Shown here one piece after another: positions 51,211-59,298 of a stretch of DNA of 64,000 nucleotides; the stretch's first letter is position 1, and every line of letters begins with the position of its first letter. The notes under the pieces were generated by a model. It saw only the letters and a list, made by a program, of their open reading frames with translations, ran no database searches and had not been told where the DNA came from. The position numbers were made by a program, and so were the translations under genes. Origin of the DNA: Bacillus sp. N1-1 (lineage in GTDB: Bacteria; Bacillota; Bacilli; Bacillales; Guptibacillaceae); NCBI RefSeq assembly GCF_009818105.1, contig NZ_CP046564.1:4340001-4404000 (forward strand). Reading direction: 5' to 3'.

Positions 51211-52635
51211 TTAAGAAGGGAATCCTAGTACTGCTTTTGTTTCAAGGTACTCTTCAATTCCGAAGTCTCCCCACTCACGGCCGATACCAGATTGCTTGTA
51301 TCCACCGAATGGTGCTGAGAAGTCCATTTCAGCATTGTTGACTTTAATACGACCGGCGCGGATGCTTGTTGCCACTTTGCGAAGTGTTTCTTTATCTTCA
51401 CCAAAGACATAACCAGCAAGACCGTAAACAACGTCGTTTGCAATTTCGATCGCTTCATCAATTGTTTCATATGTGATGATTGACATAACAGGACCAAAGA
51501 TCTCTTCTTGTGCAATCACCATGTCATTTTTCACATCTGTAAAGATGGTTGGTTTTGCATAGTAGCCTTTATCCAGACCTTCTGGTTTACCAGTTCCACC
51601 TGCAATGAGTGTCGCGCCTTCGTCAATTCCCTTTTGAATGTAAGACTGCACGGTATCCCACTGCTTTTCAGAAACAAGTGGTCCAACATAGTTGTTTCCA
51701 TTCGGATCACCTACTGGGAATTCAGGAAGTACGTTTTTCACAGCTTCTTCAAATTCTTCTTTTCGAGAAGCTGGAATGATCATTCGAGTCCCGGCCGAGC
51801 AAACCTGACCTGAGTTTGTTGCAATATGGCTAACCGCAGCTTTAGCTGCTTCAGTAATATCTGCATCTTCTAGCATTACAAATGGAGATTTGCCTCCAAG
51901 TTCAAGTGCTACTGTCTTAATCGTTTCTGCAGCGTTCTTCATTACTTTTTCACCAACACCTGCTGAACCAGTGAAAGATACAAAGTCGATATCAGGGTGT
52001 GAGCTAATGCCGTCACCAATCGTCTCGCCCGTTCCGTTCACAAGGTTAAATACACCTTTTGGAACGCCCACTTTATCAAAGATTTCTGTTAAGATAATCG
52101 CCGCAAATGGTGTAATTTCAGCAGGTTTTAAGACAACTGTACTTCCTGCTGCAAATGCGCTCGCAATTTTCGTTGACGACTGGTTTGTTGGGAAGTTCCA
52201 TGGTGTGATAAGGCCACTGACGCCAACTGGTTCTTTAAAGATTGTATGATCGCCACGATCTTCTGAGAAAGAATACTCTTTCAATGCTTTTGCCGCTTCA
52301 GAGAAATGCTGGTAGCCCATGTTGTAATGAACTTTCTCTGAAATTGAGCGTGGAGAACCGAGTTCTTGTGTAATCACGTCAATAATTTCTTCTTTACGGT
52401 TGGCATACTCCTCTGCAATGTCTTCAAGCATTTTCACACGTTCTTCTCGGCTTGTTTGAGAGAAAGAAGGGAATGCCGCACGTGCTGCTTTCACTGCTTT
52501 ATCTAAATCTTCTTTCGTTCCAAGACTAACTTTACCGATCACTTCTTCTGTCGCTGGATTGATTACTTCATGTGTTTCTGAACCTGTTGATTCAACCCAT
52601 TCGCCATTGATGTAATGTTTTATTTGGTTACGCAT
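51211..52635 (-). CDS. Aldehyde dehydrogenase family protein
   Basis: NAD(P)-dependent aldehyde oxidiser of 474 residues, full length for the family. Asn147 in TPWNFP, Glu245 in ALELGGKS and nucleophile Cys279 in NSGQVCSAG are intact; the C-terminus has [15 protein letters not shown]. The divergent SDR gene shares the upstream region, which contains an imperfect dyad. Substrate unknown. ATG follows AAAGGAGTTTTTACATC. Confidence 0.93.
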   Translation of the reverse strand: MRNQIKHYINGEWVESTGSETHEVINPATEEVIGKVSLGTKEDLDKAVKAARAAFPSFSQTSREERVKMLEDIAEEYANRKEEIIDVITQELGSPRSISEKVHYNMGYQHFSEAAKALKEYSFSEDRGDHTIFKEPVGVSGLITPWNFPTNQSSTKIASAFAAGSTVVLKPAEITPFAAIILTEIFDKVGVPKGVFNLVNGTGETIGDGISSHPDIDFVSFTGSAGVGEKVMKNAAETIKTVALELGGKSPFVMLEDADITEAAKAAVSHIATNSGQVCSAGTRMIIPASRKEEFEEAVKNVLPEFPVGDPNGNNYVGPLVSEKQWDTVQSYIQKGIDEGATLIAGGTGKPEGLDKGYYAKPTIFTDVKNDMVIAQEEIFGPVMSIITYETIDEAIEIANDVVYGLAGYVFGEDKETLRKVATSIRAGRIKVNNAEMDFSAPFGGYKQSGIGREWGDFGIEEYLETKAVLGFPS

Positions 52636-52702
52636 GATGTAAAAACTCCTTTTTTATGTTTAATCGGTTTATATTGATTTAGCTTTTCTTTGCTTCCACA
52701 GT

Positions 52703-52728
52703 AACTGTAACCGTTAAGGACTATAGTT
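52703..52728. promoter_or_regulatory. Imperfect dyad between ALDH and SDR genes
   Basis: A 26-bp dyad with arms beginning AACTGTAACC and ending ATAGTT, 9 of 13 positions symmetric, reminiscent of MerR-family sites. It is about 70 bp from the ALDH start. Confidence 0.25.
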
Positions 52729-52837
52729 AAACATGCCGATGCTTTTATGAAACTTAGAAAGCGGTTGCTAATCTTTGAATCTCTGCTCTGCTAGCTATAG
52801 ACTAGAAAGTAGTAAATTGGAGAAAGGATGATACAGA

Positions 52838-53560
52838 ATGGGACAAACAATTAAAGGAAAAGTTGCGTATATTACAGGCGCAAGTAGCGGTATTGGACGT
52901 GCCACCGCTCTTCAGCTTGCAAGTGAAGGGGTTCATGTGGGCTTGATTGCTAGAACCGAAAGCAAGCTAAACGAAGTCGCTAAGGAAGCAGAATCTTACG
53001 GAGTTAAAGCGATCGTTACCCCCGCTAACATTGCAGAGATTGAGGAAGTCAATAAAGCCATCGATCACTTGAAAAACGAACTCGGCTCGGCGGATATTCT
53101 GATCAATAATGCCGGAATGGGACGTTACGGATCGTTCTTAGAAATTGAACCAGATGACTGGAAGGAAACATTCGAAGTAAATGTTTATGGGACGTATCAT
53201 GTGACACGGGCTGTTCTTCCACAAATGATCGAAAAAGACAGCAGTGATATCATCACAATCTCGTCAAGTAGTGGTCTAAAAGGAACGGCTGGCTCAACCT
53301 CTTACAGTGCTTCTAAGTTTGCTATCCAGGGCATGACTGAAGCCCTCATGCAGGAAGTTCGTCGAAATAACATTCGCGTCTTTACTCTTAATCCGAGCCT
53401 TGTTGCGACTGAACTCGTCTTCGGTGACAAGCTTGATGAGCAAGATAAAGAGAAATACATGCAGCCTGAGGACCTTGCCGAATATATGGTAGGTCAATTG
53501 AAGTTGCACCCACGGATTTTCATAAAGCAGTCATTACAGTGGGCGACGAATCCGTTTTAA
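52838..53560 (+). CDS. Short-chain dehydrogenase/reductase (FabG-like)
   Basis: Classical SDR of 240 residues: TGASSGIG cofactor motif (13-20), NNAGMG, ITISSSSG with catalytic Ser, and YSASK (Tyr-x3-Lys) at about 153. NADPH preference is suggested by IARTESK after strand 2. Outside any fatty-acid operon, so a 3-ketoacyl or other carbonyl substrate cannot be assigned. GGAGAAAGGATGATACAGA precedes the ATG. Confidence 0.9.
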   Translation: MGQTIKGKVAYITGASSGIGRATALQLASEGVHVGLIARTESKLNEVAKEAESYGVKAIVTPANIAEIEEVNKAIDHLKNELGSADILINNAGMGRYGSFLEIEPDDWKETFEVNVYGTYHVTRAVLPQMIEKDSSDIITISSSSGLKGTAGSTSYSASKFAIQGMTEALMQEVRRNNIRVFTLNPSLVATELVFGDKLDEQDKEKYMQPEDLAEYMVGQLKLHPRIFIKQSLQWATNPF

Positions 53561-53572
53561 ACTAAATTCACT

Positions 53573-53618
53573 AAATAAAAGGAGGTAACGGAACAGCCGT
53601 TACCTCCTTTTATTTGAT
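53573..53618. terminator. Bidirectional terminator
   Basis: Perfect 19-bp stem starting AAATAAAAGGAGGTAACGG, between convergent SDR and mmuM. Confidence 0.93.
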
Positions 53619-53621
53619 TTT

Positions 53622-54566
53622 TTACTGTCTCCATTTTTCATAAAGTCGCTTTATCTGTTCAGGACTTGTACGACAGCACCCGCCAATTAATCGCGCTCCT
53701 GCTTGAAACCATTCTCTCGATCCATCCACGAGCCCACCGCACGTTTCGCTCCCCAACCATGCTTTTGACTTTGATTCATAAATTTCTCCAGAGTTAGGAT
53801 AGACAATAATCGGCTTATCGGTTTGAGTAGTTAACTCCTTAATCGCTCTTGTCACAAAGGATGGAGAGGCACAGTTGATCCCCATTGCCGCAATTTGTTC
53901 GTTCTTGTTAAAATAGCTGGAACATTCTTTTAGAGCAGTTCCATCGCTAATTTTTTCTTCATTTTGAATGGTGAAGGACAACCAGGCATAAGTAGTAGGG
54001 AACTCTTTTAATAATCCTCCTAAAACTCTCGCTTCTTGAAAAGATGGAATGGTTTCAAACGCTAAAACATCAGCACCCGCAGCAATCAATGCTTCTATTC
54101 TTGGGCGATGAAATGCGGTAAGTACCTCATCGCTAACATTGTAATCGCCTCGATACTCGGATCCATCAGCTAAGTACGCCCCATAAGGTCCAACGGAAGC
54201 CGCGATAAAAGGTTTTGGGCGATTCAACTTTTCTTCCTGCTCCCAAAAATCATCACGTGCCTTTCGTGCAAGGAAAACCGTTTTCTTTATTAAGTCCACT
54301 GCCTCTCCTTCACTTAAACCACGAGATGTTAACCCTTCAATTGTAGCCTGATAACTTGATGTAATTGCACAGTCTGCACCTGCACGGAAGTAATCCAAGT
54401 GAACCTGATAAATGAGCTCTGGATTTTCAAGTAAAACACGCGCAGACCAAAGTGGGTCATTTAAGTTACACCCATATTTTTCGAGCTCTGTCGCAAGTGC
54501 CCCGTCCAATATCACCAAATTAAAATCTTCTAAAATTGCCTTAATAGGATTTTGTTTCTGCCACAT
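53622..54566 (-). CDS. mmuM: Homocysteine S-methyltransferase
   Basis: Transfers a methyl group from S-methylmethionine (or SAM) to homocysteine, giving methionine; 314 residues. Zinc cysteines are in [10 protein letters not shown] and the C-terminal GGCCRTSP. The N-terminal [13 protein letters not shown] is typical. AAGGGGAATAAGTA precedes the ATG. The first 26 bp overlap the permease gene, so mmuP and mmuM are coupled, under the SAM riboswitch upstream of mmuP. Confidence 0.93.
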   Translation of the reverse strand: MWQKQNPIKAILEDFNLVILDGALATELEKYGCNLNDPLWSARVLLENPELIYQVHLDYFRAGADCAITSSYQATIEGLTSRGLSEGEAVDLIKKTVFLARKARDDFWEQEEKLNRPKPFIAASVGPYGAYLADGSEYRGDYNVSDEVLTAFHRPRIEALIAAGADVLAFETIPSFQEARVLGGLLKEFPTTYAWLSFTIQNEEKISDGTALKECSSYFNKNEQIAAMGINCASPSFVTRAIKELTTQTDKPIIVYPNSGEIYESKSKAWLGSETCGGLVDGSREWFQAGARLIGGCCRTSPEQIKRLYEKWRQ

Positions 54567-55944
54567 TACTTATTCCCCTTTTCTTTACTCGTTTTGTTAA
54601 ATAGTAACTTCCATAGCACAGTGCAATAAACGGTATCCCACAGTACAATGCCACGCGCTGGGTCGGATCAAAAGCAATACCAATCAAGGAAGCCAAACAT
54701 AGTACGAAGGCTAGAATCGGAACGACAGGATAGAAAGGCGTTCGATAGCCAAGGTCTTTAATGGATTTTCCTTCTTTTACATATCTCTTTCTAAAAAGAA
54801 ACTGTGACGCACTAATACTCATCCATACAATGACAACAGCCAGACCGGAAATAGAGACAAGCACCACATAAACGGTATCTGGCGCAATGATGCTTGAAAG
54901 TAGTGCAAGAGCTCCGCCTAGCATACTTAAAATCACAGCGTTAAGAGGGACGCCATTTTTGTTGAGCATAGCAAAAATAGGAGAAATCATTTGCTTGTGC
55001 GAAAGTGACCAGAGCATTCTCGACGAAGCATATAACCCTGAATTTGCAGCGGATAAAATGGCGGTAAGGATAACAAAATTCATAATATCGGCTGCGTAAG
55101 GAACACCAATTCTTTCAAGTACCGCTACAAATGGGCTTTCTAGAACTCCAGCTTCTGATGCTGGTAGAAGTGCTGATAATATAAAGATTGAACCGACAAA
55201 AAATAGAATTAGCCGAATTAAAGTGGTTCGAATCGCTTTTGGTATGGTTACCGCAGGTTTTGCTGTTTCTCCAGCTGCGATTCCAATGAGTTCAGTTCCA
55301 GAGAAAGCAAAATTCACTGCCAGCATCGTCATTAAAATAGCGAATGCACCATTTGGGAAAATTCCTTCATCCGTAAAGTTAGATAATAAGGATTTGTTCG
55401 CCCCAGAATCCATTGGAATGAATCCCACGATAGCAGCAGCACCTAAAATAATGAACAACACAATAGCCAGAACTTTTACAAGAGCAAACCAAAATTCGGT
55501 TTCAGCAAAAAATTTCACTGTTAAAACATTTAAAATAAAAATCACAGCAGCAAACAATCCACTCCAAATCCATACGCTAACGAATGGAAACCACCTTTGC
55601 ATGAGCATACCAGCAGCTGTAAACTCGGAACCAAGCGCAACTGTCCAGGTTAGCCAGTACAACCACGCTACCGTATAGCCGGTTCCTCCTCCAATGTATT
55701 TTGCCGCATAGCTATGAAAGGCACCTGTCTCTGGCATATGGACCGCTAGCTCTCCCAAACACAGCATAACCAGGTAAACAACAAGTGCACCAACCAAATA
55801 AGACAGTATTGTGCCAATAGGACCAGCTTGTTGGATCGTGTATCCAGAACTTAAAAACAACCCCGTGCCGATGACCCCTCCAAGTGAGAGCATCACGACA
55901 TGTCTTGACCGCATTTCCCTTTGAAAACCCTGTTTGCTTTCCAT
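54541..55944 (-). CDS. mmuP: S-methylmethionine permease (APC family)
   Basis: Twelve-helix amino-acid permease of 467 residues, equal in length to E. coli Mmu[21 protein letters not shown] and [20 protein letters not shown] are APC family motifs. ATG 55944 has AAGGAG at 7 nt, so the 30-codon extension into the riboswitch terminator is rejected. The S-methylmethionine assignment is inferred from the coupled homocysteine methyltransferase and from SAM-riboswitch control. Confidence 0.9.
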   Translation of the reverse strand: MESKQGFQREMRSRHVVMLSLGGVIGTGLFLSSGYTIQQAGPIGTILSYLVGALVVYLVMLCLGELAVHMPETGAFHSYAAKYIGGGTGYTVAWLYWLTWTVALGSEFTAAGMLMQRWFPFVSVWIWSGLFAAVIFILNVLTVKFFAETEFWFALVKVLAIVLFIILGAAAIVGFIPMDSGANKSLLSNFTDEGIFPNGAFAILMTMLAVNFAFSGTELIGIAAGETAKPAVTIPKAIRTTLIRLILFFVGSIFILSALLPASEAGVLESPFVAVLERIGVPYAADIMNFVILTAILSAANSGLYASSRMLWSLSHKQMISPIFAMLNKNGVPLNAVILSMLGGALALLSSIIAPDTVYVVLVSISGLAVVIVWMSISASQFLFRKRYVKEGKSIKDLGYRTPFYPVVPILAFVLCLASLIGIAFDPTQRVALYCGIPFIALCYGSYYLTKRVKKRGISNVAETKSY

Positions 55945-55975
55945 GTTATTTCTCCTTACTTTTCCATCCAGAAAA

Positions 55976-56004
55976 ACAAAAAAACGCACTCTAAATGAGT
56001 GCGT
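55976..56004 (-). terminator. Riboswitch expression-platform terminator
   Basis: Minus-strand ACGCACTC / GAGTGCGT, 5-nt loop, then T7, 32 bp before the mmuP start. It would form when SAM binds the aptamer upstream. Confidence 0.9.
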
Positions 56005-56027
56005 AACTGACAAAATAAAACCGAAGG

Positions 56028-56130
56028 CTCTCATCTATCAGGTTTATCACCCGCTGGAGTTAGCACAGTATCCAATGGACCTGTTGCTGAGGTTTCAAAG
56101 GGCCAGTCCCTCCACCTCTCTGGATAAGAA
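56028..56130 (-). promoter_or_regulatory. SAM-I (S-box) riboswitch
   Basis: The minus strand reads CTTATCCAGAGAGGTGGAGG, then GACTGGCCC, GAAACCTCAGCAACAGG, GTGCTAACTCC and GATAAACCTGATAGATGAG, the full S-box core including the P1 closing strand. Followed by an intrinsic terminator, so transcription stops when SAM is abundant. Confidence 0.96.
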
Positions 56131-56200
56131 AATATATTTTAACAAAAAAATCAATTTACTCTCGGTTTGTCAAGGTAGAATAGCAACGATTATCGAAGCT

Positions 56201-56350
56201 TTACCAAATATCCTTTTTCCACTGACGACTACCTTGCATTTGTCTTTGGACAATTGTCTTCATCCTATTTCTTTTCTTCATTGTTGAAAATCGCGTCATC
56301 GCTTCCCTCATATCTTTCTCCATTTGCTTCAACACGTACTCATTTTCCAT
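56201..56350 (-). CDS. Small basic protein ORF in an SOS-controlled unit
   Basis: A 49-residue ORF starting MENEYVLKQMEKDMREAMTR and ending QGSRQWKKDIW. It is strongly basic and helical with seven Met; no membrane helix or signal. The ribosome site is good (AGGAGGGAAAGGGA before the ATG). A LexA-type promoter lies at 56441-56469 and an intrinsic terminator at 56368-56403 stands between promoter and ORF. No family recognised. Either an attenuated SOS-induced peptide or a chance ORF after an SOS-driven small RNA. Confidence 0.55.
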   Translation of the reverse strand: MENEYVLKQMEKDMREAMTRFSTMKKRNRMKTIVQRQMQGSRQWKKDIW

Positions 56351-56367
56351 TCCCTTTCCCTCCTCCC

Positions 56368-56403
56368 AAAAAAAGATGGCTCCCCCTAAGAAAGGGAAGC
56401 CAT
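56368..56403 (-). terminator. Terminator downstream of SOS promoter / SGNH hydrolase gene
   Basis: Minus strand ATGGCTTCCC / GGGGAGCCAT (10 bp, one G-U pair), 8-nt loop, CTTTTTTT. It ends the hydrolase transcript and also lies about 30 nt after the predicted SOS transcription start. Confidence 0.88.
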
Positions 56404-56440
56404 ACCATGATGTAAGAACGTATATTCGGTCGGTAGTTCA

Positions 56441-56469
56441 ATTTTAGCGAACATTCGTTCTTTTCGCAA
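56441..56469 (-). promoter_or_regulatory. LexA-controlled sigma-A promoter
   Basis: Minus strand TTGCGA (56464-56469), exactly 17-bp spacer, TAAAAT (56441-56446). The spacer contains GAAC-GAAT-GTTC (56449-56460) with flanking G and CG, matching the Bacillus SOS box GAAC-N4-GTTC. Confidence 0.75.
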
Positions 56470-56494
56470 GGATTACTTTTAATTGTGACTATCC

Positions 56495-57727
56495 TTATTC
56501 AAATATCGAAAAATCCACCGTATCTGCCATCTTTTTATACCCTTCATCATTCGGATGCAAATGATCCCCAGAATCATACTTCGAGAGAAACTTTTCTGGA
56601 TGATCTGGATCTCTCAATGCTTTATCAAAATCAATGACAGCATCAAATTCTCCACTCGTTCGAATCCACTCATTGACTTCCTGACGCGTCTTTTCTCCCT
56701 CTTTTGTAAACATACTAGAATTTTTATAAGGGGTTAATGTTCCTCCATAAATAGGGATTCCCTTTTCGTGAGTTGCTTTAATGATTTTTTTCATTCGATC
56801 AATGATTTTCTTTGAATCATATTCAGGATAGTGTCTCAAATCATTCAGACCTTCATGTAAAATAACGCCTTTGACACCTTCTTGACTTAAAACATCTCGC
56901 TCTAATCTCGCCAAGGCGTTCTGTCCTTTTCCCTCTTCACTATTAATCAAATGGTTGGCAGAAATACCTGCGTTCAATACAGACATTTTCACTTCGGAAT
57001 CTTCCTTGTTCATACGGTTAGCTAGATAATCTGGCCAACGACGATTTGCGTTTAACGTGGAATAGTTTCCATTCGCAATGGAGCTTCCCATTACAACGAC
57101 AGCACCTTCTACCGATTCATCAGGAACAACTTCTAATCGGTCTAGCCAGAACCAGGCTTCTTCTTTTGATGTGTATGCAGAGCCCTCTATATCTTCTGCG
57201 TGATTCCCTTTTTCCGACATATAAACCGTTTGATTTGAACGCCGATGCCACGTTGTTGGCCCTGTTTCACGATCTACGTACAAACTAACCGTTACATTCT
57301 GATCTGCACTCACCGGAAAGTCAATCGCATCACTATACTCTTTTTCTCCTGCGGGAATCGTCAAGGCTTCTTCACCATTAAATGTGATGGGCTGATCCGT
57401 CTCTTGATCGATACTTGCCCCTTCACCAGAAACCGCCACTCTCACTTCTTTTATAGATAAAGGGAGTGCACCAAATTCATTGGATAATTGAATACGCATC
57501 TTTTCCCCATCCAAGTGTGGGCGAAGGATTAACCTGATTGTCTGATCCTTAAATCCTTCATGCGAGTTCCCATCTTTAGCAGGCGCCTGCATGCTCGCTG
57601 TCCATGATCCGATCCACTCCCTCTTCTCAGATGCATCTTTCGTAGAAGAGGGCCAACCCTTTGCGCTGACTATACTTAACAATCCAACCACAAGAATGAT
57701 GACTAATGCTGTTACAATACGTGTCAT
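56495..57727 (-). CDS. Secreted SGNH/GDSL hydrolase
   Basis: Extracytoplasmic esterase-type enzyme of 410 residues. N-terminal signal/anchor helix (about 4-22), a beta-rich domain (about 35-190), then an SGNH core: block I is VVMGSSIANG (Ser at about 217), block III Gly-x-Asn appears as LHEGLNDLRHYP, and block V is DHLHPNDEGY with the catalytic Asp/His. The GDS motif is altered to GSS. Substrate (acetylated polysaccharide or lipid) unknown. Confidence 0.87.
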   Translation of the reverse strand: MTRIVTALVIILVVGLLSIVSAKGWPSSTKDASEKREWIGSWTASMQAPAKDGNSHEGFKDQTIRLILRPHLDGEKMRIQLSNEFGALPLSIKEVRVAVSGEGASIDQETDQPITFNGEEALTIPAGEKEYSDAIDFPVSADQNVTVSLYVDRETGPTTWHRRSNQTVYMSEKGNHAEDIEGSAYTSKEEAWFWLDRLEVVPDESVEGAVVVMGSSIANGNYSTLNANRRWPDYLANRMNKEDSEVKMSVLNAGISANHLINSEEGKGQNALARLERDVLSQEGVKGVILHEGLNDLRHYPEYDSKKIIDRMKKIIKATHEKGIPIYGGTLTPYKNSSMFTKEGEKTRQEVNEWIRTSGEFDAVIDFDKALRDPDHPEKFLSKYDSGDHLHPNDEGYKKMADTVDFSIFE

Positions 57728-57912
57728 TATTTACTCGCCTCTCGTTTGCAGTTTCACTTCTTTGTATTTTTCTCTAATACAAGTGTTTCGCATCTAACTA
57801 CTAGCCTCAGTTGGTCTTAATCTTTCTGTTGCCTAATTGTTAATAAACAGAATACCCTTATTCGATTTAATTGATGCCGCTTGTCTCTTAACGTAAAAGA
57901 TTTGCAACCCGT

Positions 57913-57941
57913 TTGACATATCGATAATCATCGATTAGTAT
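57913..57941 (+). promoter_or_regulatory. arsR-type promoter with operator in the spacer
   Basis: TTGACA, 17 bp, TAGTAT. The spacer holds ATCGAT-AATC-ATCGAT (57920-57935). The -10 ends only 6 bp before the ATG, so the mRNA may start at or next to the ATG. Confidence 0.75.
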
Positions 57942-57947
57942 AAAACC

Positions 57948-58265
57948 ATGGAAAATTACGTTGATATTTTTAAAGTGCTGGGAAATGAAACGCGTATTGA
58001 TATGTTAATGTGGCTTAAAAATCCAATGGAGCATTTTGAAAAGCCAACCGCACATCTTTCTAAGAACATGAGCGAAAAAGGTGGCGTATGCGTTGGCGAC
58101 ATTCAAGAAAAGGCAAACCTGTCGCAATCGACCGTTTCACATTATTTATCGATGATGCAAAAAGCCGGACTCCTGGAGTCTGAGCGACATGGGAAGTGGA
58201 CCTATTACCGTAGAAATGAATCCACGATTCAACAAGTCGCTGCTTTTATTGAAAAAGAGCTCTAA
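57948..58265 (+). CDS. ArsR family regulator
   Basis: Winged-helix repressor of 105 residues: VLGNETRIDMLMWL (helix 2), CVGDIQEKANLSQSTVSHYL (recognition helix) and HGKWTYYRRNE (wing). A single Cys in the KGGVCVGD segment is the only metal-type candidate. No Shine-Dalgarno precedes the ATG, and the promoter geometry suggests a leaderless mRNA. The same operator pattern recurs before the transporter genes, so it probably represses both. Confidence 0.87.
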   Translation: MENYVDIFKVLGNETRIDMLMWLKNPMEHFEKPTAHLSKNMSEKGGVCVGDIQEKANLSQSTVSHYLSMMQKAGLLESERHGKWTYYRRNESTIQQVAAFIEKEL

Positions 58266-58279
58266 GCTCTCTTTTTTTT
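58253..58279 (+). terminator. Terminator overlapping the arsR stop
   Basis: Short stem AGAGCT-CTA-AGCTCT then T8. Confidence 0.6.
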
Positions 58280-58281
58280 AA

Positions 58282-58311
58282 TCAACATATCGATATTACT
58301 CGAATTATAAA
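58282..58311 (+). promoter_or_regulatory. Second ArsR-type operator and promoter (transporter pair)
   Basis: ACATATCGATATTACTCGA (58285 on) repeats the first 11 bases of the arsR promoter spacer region, with TCAACA as -35 and TATAAA (58306-58311) as -10, 18-bp spacer. Confidence 0.55.
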
Positions 58312-58332
58312 TATGATAGGAGTTGGTCAGTT

Positions 58333-58761
58333 TTGAAAATCGGTATTTATCTTCTCGCTTTACTAGCCGGCGCCGCGCTAAGCGTGGAAGGAGCCATCTA
58401 TGGGGAGTTAGGAAAGTCAATCGGAAAATTAGAGAGCAGTTTTTATAATTTTGCTGTAGGGACGATTATCATAGGGATCGTTGTGCTATTTCTTGGAAAA
58501 GGGTCTCTATCTTATACATTTAAAGCACCGAAATGGCAACTATCAGGCGGTTTCCTGGGGGTAATTTATTTAACCATTCTTGTAATCGGCATTCCAATTG
58601 TAGGCGTAGGTCTTGCGATGATCAGTGTTATCGTTGGTCAGATGGCCATGAGCATGATTATTGAACATAAAGGATGGTTGGGAAGTAAAGCAACAAAGAT
58701 AAAAAAAGAAAAAATTATGGCTGTTATGTTAATGGCCGTTGCTCTTATCTTAATCTTTTAA
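58333..58761 (+). CDS. DMT_YdcZ (DUF606) family small transporter subunit 1
   Basis: A 142-residue membrane protein of five helices: GAALSVEGAIYGELGKSIGK, FKAPKWQLSGGFLGVIYLTI and VIVGQMAMSMIIEHKGWLG, hallmarks of DUF606. TTG start, with AGGAG at 10 nt. Half-size members of the drug/metabolite superfamily usually act as heterodimers; the partner is the gene 15 bp downstream. Confidence 0.85.
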   Translation: MKIGIYLLALLAGAALSVEGAIYGELGKSIGKLESSFYNFAVGTIIIGIVVLFLGKGSLSYTFKAPKWQLSGGFLGVIYLTILVIGIPIVGVGLAMISVIVGQMAMSMIIEHKGWLGSKATKIKKEKIMAVMLMAVALILIF

Positions 58762-58776
58762 GGAGTTGTTAAAACG

Positions 58777-59253
58777 ATGTCGATTCTTATTCTACTCGCC
58801 TCTGTAATCGGCGGCATTTTTCTAAGCGCTCAGTCTTCAATTAATGGGGCGTTTAGTAAAAAGGCTGGCACATTTGAAAGTACGTTCATCACATTTATCA
58901 CTGGAGCAATGATTTTATTTATCGTCATTCTATTCGCAGGAAATGGGGATCTTCTTAAAATACTTGAAGCACCGAAATGGCAATTAAGTGCCGTCTGGTT
59001 TGGAGTAGGCTATCTATTTCTTACTATTCTCGCTGTTCCACAAATAGGTGTCATTGCAGCCAATATCTCAACCGTGATCGGTCAGCTATCTATGGGGATG
59101 CTAATTGATCACTTCGGTTGGTTCGGCGGCTTGCAAGTTTCCTTTGATTTAAAACGATTGATCGCCATCCTATTAATGCTTGTCGCTTTGCGTTTAATAT
59201 ATGTAGGAAATATGAAGGCTGAAAGAGAAGCTACGACTGAAGTCCATGAATAA
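58777..59253 (+). CDS. DMT_YdcZ (DUF606) family small transporter subunit 2
   Basis: A 158-residue paralogue of the previous gene: SAQSSINGAFSKKAGTFEST, APKWQLSAVWFGVGYLFLTI and NISTVIGQLSMGMLIDHFGW. Five helices and a charged C-terminal tail (GNMKAEREATTEVHE). AAGGAG precedes the ATG. With its partner it probably forms an export pair whose expression is gated by the upstream ArsR repressor. Substrate unknown. Confidence 0.86.
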   Translation: MSILILLASVIGGIFLSAQSSINGAFSKKAGTFESTFITFITGAMILFIVILFAGNGDLLKILEAPKWQLSAVWFGVGYLFLTILAVPQIGVIAANISTVIGQLSMGMLIDHFGWFGGLQVSFDLKRLIAILLMLVALRLIYVGNMKAEREATTEVHE

Positions 59254-59260
59254 AACAAAG

Positions 59261-59297
59261 AAAATCCCTTTTCTCACCAGAGAGAAAAGGGATTTTT
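59261..59297. terminator. Bidirectional terminator
   Basis: Perfect 15-bp stem AAAATCCCTTTTCTC / GAGAAAAGGGATTTT. Confidence 0.93.
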
Positions 59298-59298
59298 A

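Noticed and set aside
55223..55678. 151-residue plus-strand ORF opposite mmuP
   Set aside because: Antisense shadow of a conserved transporter; composition (Ala, Ile, Asn rich) reflects the complementary membrane codons.
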